Position numbers and translations under genes: made by a program. Of a stretch of DNA of 64,000 bases, positions 53,626 to 63,357 are shown piece after piece. The number at the start of each line of letters is the position of its first letter. Within the stretch, counting starts at the first letter, position 1. The stretch is from the NCBI GenBank assembly GCA_023251095.1, contig JAHEZL010000009.1, positions 62,001 to 126,000 on the forward strand, in the 5' to 3' direction. The stretch comes from Flavobacteriales bacterium. Lineage in GTDB: Bacteria; Bacteroidota; Bacteroidia; Flavobacteriales_C; GCA-002722245. Below the pieces are notes generated by a model that was not told the origin of the DNA, ran no database searches, and was given only the letters and a program-made list of their open reading frames with translations.

Positions 53626-54972
53626 CTAAAATTTGTACTGCATTCTAGCTGTAAAGATATTGTCTTTTAAATCGCTGGTGAATCCAGTAATTTTAGTTAC
53701 TTCATTGGTCACCATGTTGTAGTGAATCATGAACTTCACATTGTCGGTTAAGTACAAGTTGTATCCTAAACCAAGCATAGTGTATTTAATCTCTCCTGCT
53801 TTCATTCCATTTGTTCCGTTTAAATCGGCAGCAGAAACTTTTGTGTTTGGATCATACCACTCATATTTCACAGCAATTTCATGTTTCGATTTTCCAATTC
53901 GTTGGATGAAATAAACATATCCTGCATCAAATGGACGAATGTACATTGCATCGGTAGATTTTGGAGCAACTTGCGGACTTCTTGAACTTGCGTCAGTTCC
54001 GGTTTGTGTTCCAAAGAAATATTCTCCGCGAACAGTTGTTGTTCCTAAAATTGATTTCACACTAAACAAACCTTCTGCTCCATAATAAACTCTTGGCGCT
54101 TTTCCGTTTTTAAAAGTAGTGCTTGTAGTATCTTTTGCTGTCCAGGTAAGTCCACCAAGAGTAGAAGTAAGTCCTTCAAATACTTTATTGTTTTGGTAGA
54201 TGAATCCACCGTTGTAATAAGAACCACCTAATCCGAAAGAGATTTTATCTTCTTTTATTGATTTGTAATACACTGCGTGCCCCATGAAATCTTTGTAGCT
54301 ATCGAAATCAGTTAGACCAGTTACACCAGTGGTTCCAATTGAAGATCCTGTAGGTGTGCTTGTTCCAGGAACAGCAATACCAGTTCCATTAAAAAAACCT
54401 GCATCAATTTTCAAACCTTTTAAGCTTCCTTTTTTAGGTTCAAAAGTCAACATCGCACCCAAGTCGCGTTCGTTAGGCATCAATGATTGCGTAAAACGAG
54501 AACGCTCCGGACTCTCTCTTACCGCAGAAGATTGCTGAATTTCATATCCAAACGGACGATTCATTACCCCAGCAGTGATAGAAAATGCATGAGAATAAGG
54601 ATCAGAATATTTAGCGAAAATCTCCACTAAGTTAAATCCTCTTTCTGTTCCATTGAGTTGCATTACATATTGTGAATTTTTTCCGCTGTAAGTAAACTTA
54701 ACGCGACCTCTTCTAATCATAAAACGATTGTCAGAATATGGAGTGAAATCTCCACCGTCGAAATTTTTTGCACCGGCAGTATCGGCCAATTGAAACTGAG
54801 CTTGCACCCAACCCGACACTTTAAGATTTTTAAGAATATCCAAATCCTTTTTCATAGATACGATGTTTTTGTTCAAACTATCTGTAGTGATTTGAACCGG
54901 AGCGGCGCTTTGGGCGGATGCATTTGCTATCACTCCCAGGCCTAATACAATTGTTGTAAATATTTTTTTCAT
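53626..54972 (-). CDS. OprO/OprP-like phosphate-selective porin
   Basis: 448 residues from the ATG at 54972. A TTG seven codons upstream overlaps the predicted -7 box and is rejected. Signal peptide MKKIFTTIVLGLGVIANASAQ. A short periplasmic helix follows (VSMKKDLDILKNLK), then a 16-strand type barrel with RFMIRRGRVKFTYSGKNSQYVMQLNG and RPFGYEIQQSSAVRESPERSRF, characteristic of the OprO/OprP family. The last residue is Phe (FTARMQYKF). It admits phosphate or polyphosphate across the outer membrane. Its upstream region carries the same TTAACA repeat as pstS, supporting a phosphate role. Confidence 0.9.
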   Translation of the reverse strand: MKKIFTTIVLGLGVIANASAQSAAPVQITTDSLNKNIVSMKKDLDILKNLKVSGWVQAQFQLADTAGAKNFDGGDFTPYSDNRFMIRRGRVKFTYSGKNSQYVMQLNGTERGFNLVEIFAKYSDPYSHAFSITAGVMNRPFGYEIQQSSAVRESPERSRFTQSLMPNERDLGAMLTFEPKKGSLKGLKIDAGFFNGTGIAVPGTSTPTGSSIGTTGVTGLTDFDSYKDFMGHAVYYKSIKEDKISFGLGGSYYNGGFIYQNNKVFEGLTSTLGGLTWTAKDTTSTTFKNGKAPRVYYGAEGLFSVKSILGTTTVRGEYFFGTQTGTDASSRSPQVAPKSTDAMYIRPFDAGYVYFIQRIGKSKHEIAVKYEWYDPNTKVSAADLNGTNGMKAGEIKYTMLGLGYNLYLTDNVKFMIHYNMVTNEVTKITGFTSDLKDNIFTARMQYKF

Positions 54973-54990
54973 TGCTAATATTAATTTCAG

Positions 54991-54998
54991 CAAATATC
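54991..54998 (-). promoter_or_regulatory. Predicted -7 box of the porin gene
   Basis: GATATTTG on the minus strand (54998-54991), one mismatch from TAnnTTTG. No TTG at the -33 position; instead the TTAACA repeat ends at 55019, about where -33 should be. Confidence 0.4.
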
Positions 54999-55018
54999 CA
55001 TTTAAGTTCCCCGTATAA

Positions 55019-55046
55019 CGTTAAGTTAATGTTAAGCGTCTGTTAA
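55019..55046 (-). promoter_or_regulatory. Predicted Pho box upstream of the OprP-like porin
   Basis: Read on the minus strand from 55046: TTAACA, five bases, TTAACA, five bases, TTAACG, i.e. three half-sites at exactly 11-bp steps. The stretch 55035-55020 is identical over 16 bases to 20858-20873 upstream of pstS, in the same orientation to the gene. The distance to the -7 box is about 11 bp shorter than at pstS, one helical turn. Confidence 0.65.
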
Positions 55047-55281
55047 CTTTTTGTGTTGGCATTAGTGCATAACCTCTGTTTCTTTAGCGGAGTAATTAAC
55101 TAATAACTGGATTGCATTTAGCAAATTTGAATACTGAATTTTATGCATTAACTAGGTGGAATTTTGCGCTTTACTTTTCAGATAGACGCTGGTTTATCGC
55201 ACGAAAAACTATGTAGATCAATTGATTTGATTGGCACCAATGCGCCATTGGTGAATAGATAAAAAGGGCTCCGACAAATAA
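55047..55281. other. Intergenic stretch upstream of the porin with one hairpin
   Basis: Part of a 309-base gene-free gap (54973-55281). Besides the porin control region it holds a perfect hairpin CACCAATG-CGC-CATTGGTG (55235-55253), about 30 bases beyond the end of the leftward gene at 55282, with no strong T-run. No open frame recognised. Confidence 0.5.
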
Positions 55282-55863
55282 TTATAACCCCAACGCCTCT
55301 TTTATCAATTGCAAACTGCGAGTTGTGTATGGAATTTTCAATGCCTCGGCGTGACCATTTTCCGACATTTTATTCCAGGTTTTCACTATAATATTTTTCA
55401 ATTTGTCGGTGTCCGAAATGTGTTTCTCAACGAAAGGTTCCAAGTAGTATTCAAGAAATACAAGGCAAATAATGTCTTCAATCACTTGAGATTCCGCATC
55501 TTTTTTAATTGCTTTTTTTTCTATTAAAAAAGAAACTCTGTTGATGAACTCCTGGTTGTAGCCAACTTTGTCTAAAATTACTGCAGTCGTTTTTGAGTGG
55601 AATTTTTTTAATTCTTCGCGCCATTGCAAATAGCCTACTCTGGTCATTGGAAAAGATTCGCGCGGTATTTTCCAGCGACAGATATGTTGTGCTTTTGCAG
55701 CAATGATCAATTGTTCAGAAGCTGTGGGATGAAATTTCAAAAGTCTGTCGTGCATTCTATTCGAATACAATAATTCTTTAGGTTGCGACAATTCCTGATT
55801 GGGATCTTTCGAATTTTCTGCGTCGATAGCAGCAAGAGCTGATTGAAATTGATTTGTTGTCAT
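55282..55863 (-). CDS. DUF4202-family protein
   Basis: 193 residues, the usual length. KELLYSNRMHDRLLKFHPTASEQLIIAAKAQHICRWKIPRESFPMTRVGYLQWR (about 29-82) carries the family's H-x-x-x-W-x-x-PR-x-x-(Y/F)P-x-x-R-x-GY-x-x-WR pattern. Helical, HD-domain-like with conserved His. FLEYYLEPFVEKH near the C-terminus supports it. Possible metal-dependent hydrolase of unknown substrate. Confidence 0.9.
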   Translation of the reverse strand: MTTNQFQSALAAIDAENSKDPNQELSQPKELLYSNRMHDRLLKFHPTASEQLIIAAKAQHICRWKIPRESFPMTRVGYLQWREELKKFHSKTTAVILDKVGYNQEFINRVSFLIEKKAIKKDAESQVIEDIICLVFLEYYLEPFVEKHISDTDKLKNIIVKTWNKMSENGHAEALKIPYTTRSLQLIKEALGL

Positions 55864-55905
55864 TTGAAAAAAATAAATGATGAAGGATAAATATAAGAAA
55901 AATGA

Positions 55906-55944
55906 GGTTGCTTCATTTTTGAGTACAAAAATTTCGCAATGACG
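55906..55944. repeat. Dispersed intergenic repeat, copy 2 (inverted)
   Basis: Reverse complement reads CGTCATTGCGAAATTTTTGT... ending GAAGCAACC, matching 26862-26903 apart from small indels. Confidence 0.7.
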
Positions 55945-56123
55945 TGGAGGGTGGTGGCAGAGTGAACTTTGGAGAATGGGCCGCTAACTTCGTGCGAAGG
56001 CCCGAGCCAAAAGGCGGGCGTGTGTGAGGTTATTAGCGCGGTGGCAGCATCCCTGCCTGCCGGCAGGCAGGTCTTGACTCTTGATTTTTTGTTACTTTTT
56101 CATCAAGGAAAAAGTAAAGAAAA
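55945..56123. repeat. Cluster of palindromes upstream of the hemE end
   Basis: It contains a 20-bp perfect palindrome of half CCTGCCTGCC (56052-56071). It also contains an inverted repeat TTACTTTTTC/GAAAAAGTAA around ATCAAG (56092-56117), which could terminate hemE on the minus strand, and CTTCGTGCGAAGG near 55990, reverse complement of a stretch at 35869. No coding sense. Confidence 0.65.
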
Positions 56124-57146
56124 CTAATACTCCTTCACACTTTCAATAAAACATCTCACTGCATCTGGATTCGTATCAGGATACAAACCATGACCAAGAT
56201 TAGCAATATGACGTGAACCTTTAAATTGATCCAGCATCACATGCGTTTGTTTTTTGATTTCATCAAAGGTGCCATACAGCGCACAAGGATCTAAATTTCC
56301 TTGTAGCGTTTTATTTGCACCGATTAATTTGCGGGATTCAGCAATGTCCATATTCCAATCCAATCCGATGGTAGAGCATTTTAATTTCCCCATTTCTTCT
56401 CTTGCGAAGAAAGCACCTTTTGCAAAAACGGTGACAGGAACTTCAGTAATCGCATCACAAATTTGAGAAATGTATTTCAATGAAAATTCTTTGTACTGTG
56501 CAGGAGATAAAATTCCGGCCCAGCTATCAAAAACCTGCACCATATCCGCTCCTGAAGCCACTTGCGCTTTCAAATACAAAATGGTGGATTGAGTGATTTT
56601 ATCTAAAAGCTGATGCGACATCGCAGGATCAGTGTACAACATCTTTTTCGCTTTGGAAAAAGTTTTGCTTCCGCTGCCTTCAATCATGTAAGAGAAGATA
56701 GTCCAGGGAGCTCCTGCAAAACCAATAACAGGAACTCTTCCATTCAATTCTTTCTTGGTGATTTTAATCGCATCTAAAGTATAAGCTAACTTTTCGTAGG
56801 GATTGGGAATGATGAGCCTGTCAATGTCTTTTTGGGTTTTAATGGTTTTTTCAAACCACGGACCTTTATTCTCCAGCATTTGGTAAGTGAGGCCCATCGC
56901 CTCAGGAATCACTAAAATATCAGAGAAGATAATGGCTGCATCCACTCCTAAAATATCTACAGGCTGGATCGTTACTTCGGCCGCCAATTCAGGCGTTTCA
57001 ACCAATTCTTTAAAACCTGAGAGTTTTTCGCGCACATCGCGGTATTCTTTAAGAATTCTTCCGGCCTGACGCATCAGCCATACAGGAGTTCTTTCAACAG
57101 CTTCACCCTTAGCTGCGCGGAGTATTAAATCGTTTTGAAGAGACAT
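56124..57146 (-). CDS. hemE: Uroporphyrinogen decarboxylase
   Basis: 340 residues. The N-terminal signature [11 protein letters not shown] is followed by [15 protein letters not shown] (catalytic Asp) and [24 protein letters not shown] and the C-terminal [20 protein letters not shown] (catalytic His region) follow. It removes four carboxyls from uroporphyrinogen III in haem synthesis. A leader CCCACTAAAA follows a CATTTTTG box on the minus strand, similar to the korA leader. Confidence 0.97.
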   Translation of the reverse strand: MSLQNDLILRAAKGEAVERTPVWLMRQAGRILKEYRDVREKLSGFKELVETPELAAEVTIQPVDILGVDAAIIFSDILVIPEAMGLTYQMLENKGPWFEKTIKTQKDIDRLIIPNPYEKLAYTLDAIKITKKELNGRVPVIGFAGAPWTIFSYMIEGSGSKTFSKAKKMLYTDPAMSHQLLDKITQSTILYLKAQVASGADMVQVFDSWAGILSPAQYKEFSLKYISQICDAITEVPVTVFAKGAFFAREEMGKLKCSTIGLDWNMDIAESRKLIGANKTLQGNLDPCALYGTFDEIKKQTHVMLDQFKGSRHIANLGHGLYPDTNPDAVRCFIESVKEY

Positions 57147-57210
57147 GCTAAAATTTTAGTGGGACAAAAATGGGGATTTTATTTCGGGAAAGCGTCAGGA
57201 AAAGGTAAAA

Positions 57211-57660
57211 TCACAGGCGTATAAAATTGAGAGCGTTTACCACATTCCATGTAACCGAGTCGGTTTCTGTAGAATTGTATTGCCAAACCATTGTTTTGGC
57301 ATCCATCTGAGTAAGACTCATCACAATGCTGCTATCCGATTTAGAAGAAAATAATTTAAGCTCTCCGCAGCTCTTAAATTCCCATTTATTTAAGGGTGAT
57401 AACACGTTATCCGTGCGGAATTCCATTGTTCCGTCATTATAAATCAAGAGAATATCCTGATACAATTTTTGTTTCAACACCGTATCTTGTGAGGATTTAT
57501 AGTACTTCACTATTTTAAATAGTTTCCAGTTTTCAAGGATATTGCAATTGTTGTATTTAAGGCAAGCGGAAGTTTTATTGATACGCTCACAGCTGTCCGG
57601 TTCAGCACAGGCTGAAAACAAAAGAAAAAAGCTAAAAACTATGGCGATCGACAATCTCAT
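57211..57660 (-). CDS. Lipocalin-like hypothetical lipoprotein
   Basis: 149 residues. Lipobox LLFSACAEP. The mature part has ILENWKLFKIVKYYKSS, YNDGTMEFRTDN and KWEFKSCGELKLFSS, reminiscent of the W-x-L start and strands of lipocalin-like domains common in Bacteroidota. Three further Cys in the first part. Function unknown. Confidence 0.65.
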   Translation of the reverse strand: MRLSIAIVFSFFLLFSACAEPDSCERINKTSACLKYNNCNILENWKLFKIVKYYKSSQDTVLKQKLYQDILLIYNDGTMEFRTDNVLSPLNKWEFKSCGELKLFSSKSDSSIVMSLTQMDAKTMVWQYNSTETDSVTWNVVNALNFIRL

Positions 57661-57701
57661 GTAGTGTAAAGATACAGATAAGATAGGAAATTATTTTGAA
57701 T

Positions 57702-58355
57702 TCAACCGACTTCAAAAATCACACTGTGCAGCTGTATTACTTTACCGTCGGGCCTTTGTACGACAGGATCCGCATAAACCGTATATTGAATGTTGGTAAA
57801 TCCGCCTTTTCTCAACAAATTTTCTACTTCTGCCAGTGGGCGGATGGTGAATCCGTTTTGGGTGATGTTAGATAAGGCGTCCATATCTTCTTTGGTACGC
57901 ATGCCGATGAATAATTTGCCGTTTTCCTTGAGCACCCTGCGCAATTCGCTAATGGCCACCTCAGGTTTATCCCAAAAATAAATAGTGTTGATAGTGAAAA
58001 TCACATCAAAGGAATGATCCTCAAAAGGCATTTGATGGATATCGCCACAAAACAATTTTGCACCGTGATTTTTGATTTCCTCAGCACACAAAATTTCAGC
58101 CTGCTGAACCATATCTGCCGAATAATCCAAGCCCGAATATTTGGATTGTTGCATTATTTCCTTCGACGTAACACCATTGCCAAAGCCTATTTCCAGCAAT
58201 ACCGGCTGCTTTTGCAAAGCCAGATGCTTTTTCATTTTTGCATAGGTATTCGCGTTTCCTTTGTTCATGAACTCGCCTACTTTTTTACCAAAATCACCTT
58301 CGGGCTTGCGAAGATTTCTGGCCATTTCTTTGGGATCGGGACTTTGTTGACTCAT
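57702..58355 (-). CDS. Class I SAM-dependent methyltransferase
   Basis: 217 residues. The SAM loop VLLEIGFGNGVTSKEI, acidic YSGLDYSADMVQQAE, FCGDIHQMPFEDHSFDVIFTINTIYFWDKPEVAISELRRVLKENGKLFIG (about 109-157) match the UbiE/COQ5-like Methyltransf_11 fold. The substrate is not readable. Divergent from pgi. Confidence 0.85.
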   Translation of the reverse strand: MSQQSPDPKEMARNLRKPEGDFGKKVGEFMNKGNANTYAKMKKHLALQKQPVLLEIGFGNGVTSKEIMQQSKYSGLDYSADMVQQAEILCAEEIKNHGAKLFCGDIHQMPFEDHSFDVIFTINTIYFWDKPEVAISELRRVLKENGKLFIGMRTKEDMDALSNITQNGFTIRPLAEVENLLRKGGFTNIQYTVYADPVVQRPDGKVIQLHSVIFEVG

Positions 58356-58420
58356 AAGGCTTTAAAAATAAAATAAAAAAGATAAATTCGCAGGGATATA
58401 CCCTCATTAAAATATTTGAT

Positions 58421-60061
58421 ATGACAAAGCACACTGAACTTCCCGGATGGTTAAAATTGCAGGAACATTATGAAGTAGTTAAAAACGATCATTTGCGCGA
58501 TTATTTTACGCAAGACGCCAAACGTTTTGAAAATTTCTCTCTTCAGTTTAAAGATATACTGGTGGATTATTCTAAAAACAGAATCACTGCCGACACCTTT
58601 AAATTGCTGATGGAGCTGGCACGTGAAGCAGGTGTGAAAAGAAAAACAGAAGACATGTTTTCGGGTGTGAAAATAAACAACACCGAAAAAAGAGCGGTAT
58701 TACACACAGCTTTGCGCAACAGATCCAATCGTCCCGTTTTGGTTGATGGTGAAGATGTAATGCCGGGCATCAATGCAGTGTTGGAAAAAATGAAAGCCTT
58801 TTGCGCTAAAGTTCATTCGGGAGCATGGAAAGGTTATACCGGAAAAGCCGTTACAGATATTGTAAACATTGGTATTGGCGGATCTGACCTCGGACCGTAC
58901 ATGGTTACCGAAGCATTAAAACCCTACGCAATAAAAGGATTAAATATTCACTTTGTATCCAACGTTGACGGCACACACATCGCCGAAGCTTTGAAAAAAG
59001 TGAATCCTGAAACGACCTTATTTATCGTTGCATCAAAAACATTTACCACTCAGGAAACCCTCACCAATGCTGAAACAGCAAAGAAATGGTTTTTAGCTAC
59101 GGCTAAAGATGAAGCTGCCGTTGCCAAACATTTTGTGGCTCTATCAACAAATGCAAAAGCGGTAAGTGCCTTTGGAATTGATACTAACAACATGTTTGAA
59201 TTTTGGGACTGGGTGGGCGGAAGATATTCTTTGTGTTCGGCAATAGGCTTGTCGATTGCGGTTTACATAGGCTTTGATAATTTTGAAGGATTGTTGCAGG
59301 GCGCTCACGACATGGACGAACATTTCCGCACCACAGAATTTGAAAAAAATATTCCTGTGATTTTGGCGATGCTGGGCGTATGGTACAACAATTTCTTTGA
59401 TGCCGATTCTCACGCCATTTTGCCTTACGATCAATACATGCACCGCTTTGCCGCTTACTTCCAACAGGGAGATATGGAGAGCAACGGAAAAGGTGTTACT
59501 AAAAACGGAGAGGCCATTGATTATTCAACAGGTCCAATTATTTGGGGAGAACCGGGAACCAACGGTCAGCATGCATTTTACCAATTGATTCACCAAGGCA
59601 CAAAATTAATTCCTTGTGATTTTATGGCTCCGGTGCAAACACAAAATCCTATTGGCGATCATCACGAAAAATTACTCGCTAACTTCTTCGCGCAAACAGA
59701 AGCCCTAATGAAAGGGAAAACTTATGCAGAAGCAAAAGCTGAATTGGAGAAAGCTGGTTTATCTGAAAAAGAAATCAAAGAATTAACGCCGCATAAAGTT
59801 TTCAGCGGAAACCGTCCGACCAACTCCATCTTCTTCAAAAAACTTACTCCTCATACTTTAGGCGCCCTTCTTGCGATGTACGAGCACAAGATTTATGTAC
59901 AAAGCATCATATGGGATGTAAATGCTTTTGATCAATGGGGTGTTGAATTAGGAAAACAATTGGCGAATATGATTTTACCGGAATTGAAATCAGGAGATAA
60001 AATTTCTTCTCACGACAGTTCAACCAATGGCTTAATCAACTACTATAAAAGCAATAAATAA
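58421..60061 (+). CDS. pgi: Glucose-6-phosphate isomerase
   Basis: 546 residues, full length for the bacterial/eukaryotic type. [22 protein letters not shown], the sugar-phosphate [13 protein letters not shown], the signature [27 protein letters not shown] and [16 protein letters not shown] are intact. It interconverts glucose-6-P and fructose-6-P. The open frame downstream of its TAA stays in the same phase and encodes the next protein. Confidence 0.97.
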   Translation: MTKHTELPGWLKLQEHYEVVKNDHLRDYFTQDAKRFENFSLQFKDILVDYSKNRITADTFKLLMELAREAGVKRKTEDMFSGVKINNTEKRAVLHTALRNRSNRPVLVDGEDVMPGINAVLEKMKAFCAKVHSGAWKGYTGKAVTDIVNIGIGGSDLGPYMVTEALKPYAIKGLNIHFVSNVDGTHIAEALKKVNPETTLFIVASKTFTTQETLTNAETAKKWFLATAKDEAAVAKHFVALSTNAKAVSAFGIDTNNMFEFWDWVGGRYSLCSAIGLSIAVYIGFDNFEGLLQGAHDMDEHFRTTEFEKNIPVILAMLGVWYNNFFDADSHAILPYDQYMHRFAAYFQQGDMESNGKGVTKNGEAIDYSTGPIIWGEPGTNGQHAFYQLIHQGTKLIPCDFMAPVQTQNPIGDHHEKLLANFFAQTEALMKGKTYAEAKAELEKAGLSEKEIKELTPHKVFSGNRPTNSIFFKKLTPHTLGALLAMYEHKIYVQSIIWDVNAFDQWGVELGKQLANMILPELKSGDKISSHDSSTNGLINYYKSNK

Positions 60062-60127
60062 GAACTAAAACCAAGAGCTATTTTTTCTTTAAAAAACATA
60101 TTAATAGCTCTTGGTGTTTTTATCATC

Positions 60128-60997
60128 TTGTTTTTTTGTGCCGATTATTATTTGCACTACCGACTTCCGCAAGGCTTTAATACAGAGGGATACAGAGGAG
60201 CACTCTTGGATGACAAAGAAGAAAACGAATACCGCATCGCCTGTTTTGGAGGCAGTACTACCTACGGTTATTTACTCGCTAAAAATGAATCTTATCCTTT
60301 TTTACTCGAACAGGAATTACAAAAAAAAGCAGACAAAAAATATTCTGTTGCTAACTTAGGCGCCAACGGACAAGGCATTTACGGCGTGAGTAAAGATGTT
60401 GATTATTACGACTATCTGAATTATGACGCTGCAATAATTTACGACGGTTACAACGACAGAAATCCTGTTGATTTTAATTTATTGGATTTCAGAGGAAGTG
60501 ATTTTATTTTTCATTTGTTCAAATACAAAACCATCACTTTTTTTTATCTGAAAGACAAATACACGCTTTGGAACACACCGGAGAACGAAGTGAGCAAACC
60601 TGTATTCGACAAGCGATCTGCATCTTCTGTGAAAATTAAAAATACTTTATCCGAATACTTTTCTAAAAATGATTCCCTTGCCGAAGCGATGTTCCTCAAC
60701 AACAAAAAACCTTATGAGGAATATTTAAAGTGCCTTGAAAAAACACTGACGAATTTAATTTCAAAAAACATCAAAACATATTATGTGTGTCAGCCCAACA
60801 GCTACAACAGCACACAACAAAAATTAGTGCGCGAATTGATCAACAAAAAATTCACAACAAAAATCCGCTACATCAATTTGTCGGATGCTTTTGAAAATAT
60901 GGATGAGTATAGTTTCGACGGAATGCATCTCACTTTAAAAGGCAATCTCCGACTGGCGAAAATTATGAATGATAGTATTCAACAATATTTACAATGA
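60128..60997 (+). CDS. Membrane-anchored SGNH/GDSL hydrolase, start uncertain
   Basis: 289 residues from TTG 60128. The same frame is open back to the pgi stop and encodes a convincing anchor (IFSLKNILIALGVFIILFF), but it holds no ATG, GTG or TTG before 60128. TTG at 60128 would cut the anchor in half. SGNH motifs are ACFGGSTTYGYLL (Ser nucleophile), NLGANGQGIYG, IYDGYNDRNP (Asn) and DGMHLTLKGNLRLA (Asp/His). Possibly an esterase acting on surface glycans. It overlaps the next gene by 4 bases. Confidence 0.75.
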   Translation: MFFCADYYLHYRLPQGFNTEGYRGALLDDKEENEYRIACFGGSTTYGYLLAKNESYPFLLEQELQKKADKKYSVANLGANGQGIYGVSKDVDYYDYLNYDAAIIYDGYNDRNPVDFNLLDFRGSDFIFHLFKYKTITFFYLKDKYTLWNTPENEVSKPVFDKRSASSVKIKNTLSEYFSKNDSLAEAMFLNNKKPYEEYLKCLEKTLTNLISKNIKTYYVCQPNSYNSTQQKLVRELINKKFTTKIRYINLSDAFENMDEYSFDGMHLTLKGNLRLAKIMNDSIQQYLQ

Positions 60998-61440
60998 TGA
61001 AATATTTATCCTACGGAGCTATAGCATTTTTTTGTTTGGGCTTGATTTATGTTTCAGCCGGAACGAAAGCACAAGGCGCTTTAAACATAAATATTTTTGA
61101 CACTTATTTTGTTGTAGGACAAAATCAATTGTATTATTTACTCGCGCTTTATCTTTTTGCACAAGGCTTGATTTATCTGGTAGTTAGCCTTGTAAACAAA
61201 GTAAGCTTCAATCATATTTTAACACTTTTACATTTTGGATTAATCTTTTTCTCTATCCTCTTTCCCGGTATATATTTTATGCTGAATGTAGAGGAAGGCA
61301 CTGTTGAGTCGATAAACAGAGCGATTTATATGCGTTCTGCGATTCACCTTTTTGGAATAATTGCCTTTATCGCCAACATCATTATCACGATAAGAAAAAA
61401 GAAAAGTGAAGAAGGAAATGCTTTAGATTTTTCGGAATAA
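60994..61440 (+). CDS. Small four-helix membrane protein, oxidase-subunit-I-like motif
   Basis: 148 residues with four hydrophobic segments. INIFDTYFVVGQNQLYYLLALYLFAQG resembles the D-x-Y-(Y/F)-V-V-A-H-F-H helix of haem-copper oxidase subunit I, but the His ligands are replaced (Gly-Gln-Asn-Gln). So no metal centre is expected. Small proteins of this degenerate kind occur in Bacteroidota. Function unknown. ATGA overlap with the hydrolase gene. Confidence 0.6.
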   Translation: MMKYLSYGAIAFFCLGLIYVSAGTKAQGALNINIFDTYFVVGQNQLYYLLALYLFAQGLIYLVVSLVNKVSFNHILTLLHFGLIFFSILFPGIYFMLNVEEGTVESINRAIYMRSAIHLFGIIAFIANIIITIRKKKSEEGNALDFSE

Positions 61441-61474
61441 AAAAATCCTTCCCTTTTTAAAAGGAAGGATTTTT
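61441..61474. terminator. Bidirectional intrinsic terminator
   Basis: AAAAATCCTTCC (61441-61452) and GGAAGGATTTTT (61463-61474) pair fully, with inner A/T pairing. It serves the rightward gene ending at 61440 and the leftward chitinase gene ending at 61493. Confidence 0.9.
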
Positions 61475-61492
61475 CAAAAAATTAAAACTGTA

Positions 61493-63187
61493 TTACTCCT
61501 TCAAAAATTTCACAAACGCTGCATCACCTGTAGCTGTAGTCATTTTAATGGTATAAATTCCTGTTGCTAGTGTTTGCACATCCATTTCTATAGAAGAACT
61601 TTCCAGAATTTTCATTCCTGTTAAATTATAAATTTCAAATTTCTGAAAATTCAAATCCGAACTTACTTTTAAATTTCCGGATGCAGGATTTGGAAAAACA
61701 GAGATGTAGTTGCTGTTTTGTAAATCAGCCATACCTGTGATGGTAGTGCTCACCGTAACATAATTCAAATTAAAATCACCGGCATCAAAAACAATGCGCA
61801 TCGTTTTATTTCCGGATGTCAGCGAAATATTATTCACTGTCACCGTTTGCCAGGTTTGCCATCCGCCTGTATTAGGAACCGTAATCGCTCCCGTTACATT
61901 AGTACCATCCATTTCAATGTGAAAAGTTTTTCCTGCTGCTGTTGCAGCCACTCTTACAGCAAAAGAATACGAACCTGCAGAAGCCACATTCACGCTGTAT
62001 TCCAACCATTCACCCGCTGCGGTATAACTGATGTTCAATCCTGCTCCTGCATCGGTACAGCTTTCCAGATCCACAGCATCGGCACGGGTTCCGGCTAAAC
62101 CTTCGTTCGTTCCCGATACATCGTTGAAGGCCACATTTTGTCCGCCATTGTCGTAATTCTCTGCTTCCACTTTCCCCGGAAGAGAAATAATTCCGGAGTA
62201 AGGAGATTGAGCAAGAGGAGTTGTACCTATTGCATCATTGATTGCTTTTAATAAAGAATTTTGTCCGCTTACATCGTTGGACAATTCCCAGATCATCACA
62301 CCTAAATAACCATTGTCTTTAGTGTATTTCGTTTTATCGCCAATGGTTTTTACGCCATTGTAATAAATGATATTTCCAATCACGTCACTGTTCCAGGCTG
62401 TTGGATATTTTGCAACGATAGCTGAATAGGCACTGTTTTGTGTTTCTCCGTTCCAGCCATAACCGTAAAAGGGAAGTCCGAGACAAATTTTATTTTTTGC
62501 CAATCCTTTATTCACCCAATAGTTGAGTGAAGTTTGCGCATAACTCATAGAAGAGTGTTGTGCCGGAGTTGGATCCCATGGTCCTGTTGCATCGTAGGCC
62601 ATTACATTAATAAAATCGAATTTTGGCAAGGTAGCATTCAACACATTATTTCCTCCGAAATCATGCTTGAGCGCAGCGGTCAATAATTTTCCGCGGTTGT
62701 TATTGTGCATAGATGCAGCAAGAGCCGTGATAAATCCGTCGTAATCGCTATTGATACCCGAACCTTCAATATCTATATCTACTCCATCCAAATTGTACAA
62801 ATCAACATAAGCGGAGATTTTAGCGACAAAGGCAGCGCGGTTGGCCGACTTAATCAAATTATTATAATATCCTTTTAAAGTTGGATCTGAATCCGTAGTT
62901 GCTCCACCCAAAGACACCAACACCTTTACACCTGCAGCATGGGCCTTGGTGACCAAAGTAGTTAAACCTGAATTGGATGCAACCAAATCACCTGCGGCAT
63001 TGGGATTTTGAAAAGCATAATTGATGTGCGTGACTCTGCTATAATCAAAGCTGTTGGCAAAAGTAGTGACATTGATCCAGTTGGGAAGATAGCCAATCAC
63101 ATAAAGAGATTGTGCAGACAGCTGCACCGTAAAAAAGCAAAAAGCGATAAAAAAATAAGCCCGTTTAAAAATAAAATTCTTCTTCAT
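61493..63187 (-). CDS. Secreted GH18 chitinase with CBM6 and T9SS sorting domain
   Basis: 564 residues. Signal peptide to about residue 26 (LSAQ). The GH18 barrel spans about 28-320, with VIGYLPNW, SLGG and the catalytic DGVDIDIE (Asp134, Asp137, Asp139, general acid Glu141). Residues about 342-480 are a CBM6-type module (VEAENYDNGG, GEWLEYSVNVASAGSYSFAVRVAA). About 495-564 are a T9SS type A sorting domain (VFPNPASGNLKV to FVKFLKE). It hydrolyses chitin or related GlcNAc polymers outside the cell. Confidence 0.93.
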   Translation of the reverse strand: MKKNFIFKRAYFFIAFCFFTVQLSAQSLYVIGYLPNWINVTTFANSFDYSRVTHINYAFQNPNAAGDLVASNSGLTTLVTKAHAAGVKVLVSLGGATTDSDPTLKGYYNNLIKSANRAAFVAKISAYVDLYNLDGVDIDIEGSGINSDYDGFITALAASMHNNNRGKLLTAALKHDFGGNNVLNATLPKFDFINVMAYDATGPWDPTPAQHSSMSYAQTSLNYWVNKGLAKNKICLGLPFYGYGWNGETQNSAYSAIVAKYPTAWNSDVIGNIIYYNGVKTIGDKTKYTKDNGYLGVMIWELSNDVSGQNSLLKAINDAIGTTPLAQSPYSGIISLPGKVEAENYDNGGQNVAFNDVSGTNEGLAGTRADAVDLESCTDAGAGLNISYTAAGEWLEYSVNVASAGSYSFAVRVAATAAGKTFHIEMDGTNVTGAITVPNTGGWQTWQTVTVNNISLTSGNKTMRIVFDAGDFNLNYVTVSTTITGMADLQNSNYISVFPNPASGNLKVSSDLNFQKFEIYNLTGMKILESSSIEMDVQTLATGIYTIKMTTATGDAAFVKFLKE

Positions 63188-63357
63188 AGTTCGTTTTAAT
63201 TAAGTAGTTAATAAAAAAACAAAGAAGAGTAAAAAGAAAATCCCGTTAGGCGGTGTAGATATTTCTAATGTAGGATTTTTATTTTAAAAGACAAAAAAAA
63301 ACAGAGCACTATTTGATCACCAATCGGAAAAGCTCTAAAAAATTCAAGCGAAAAAAA

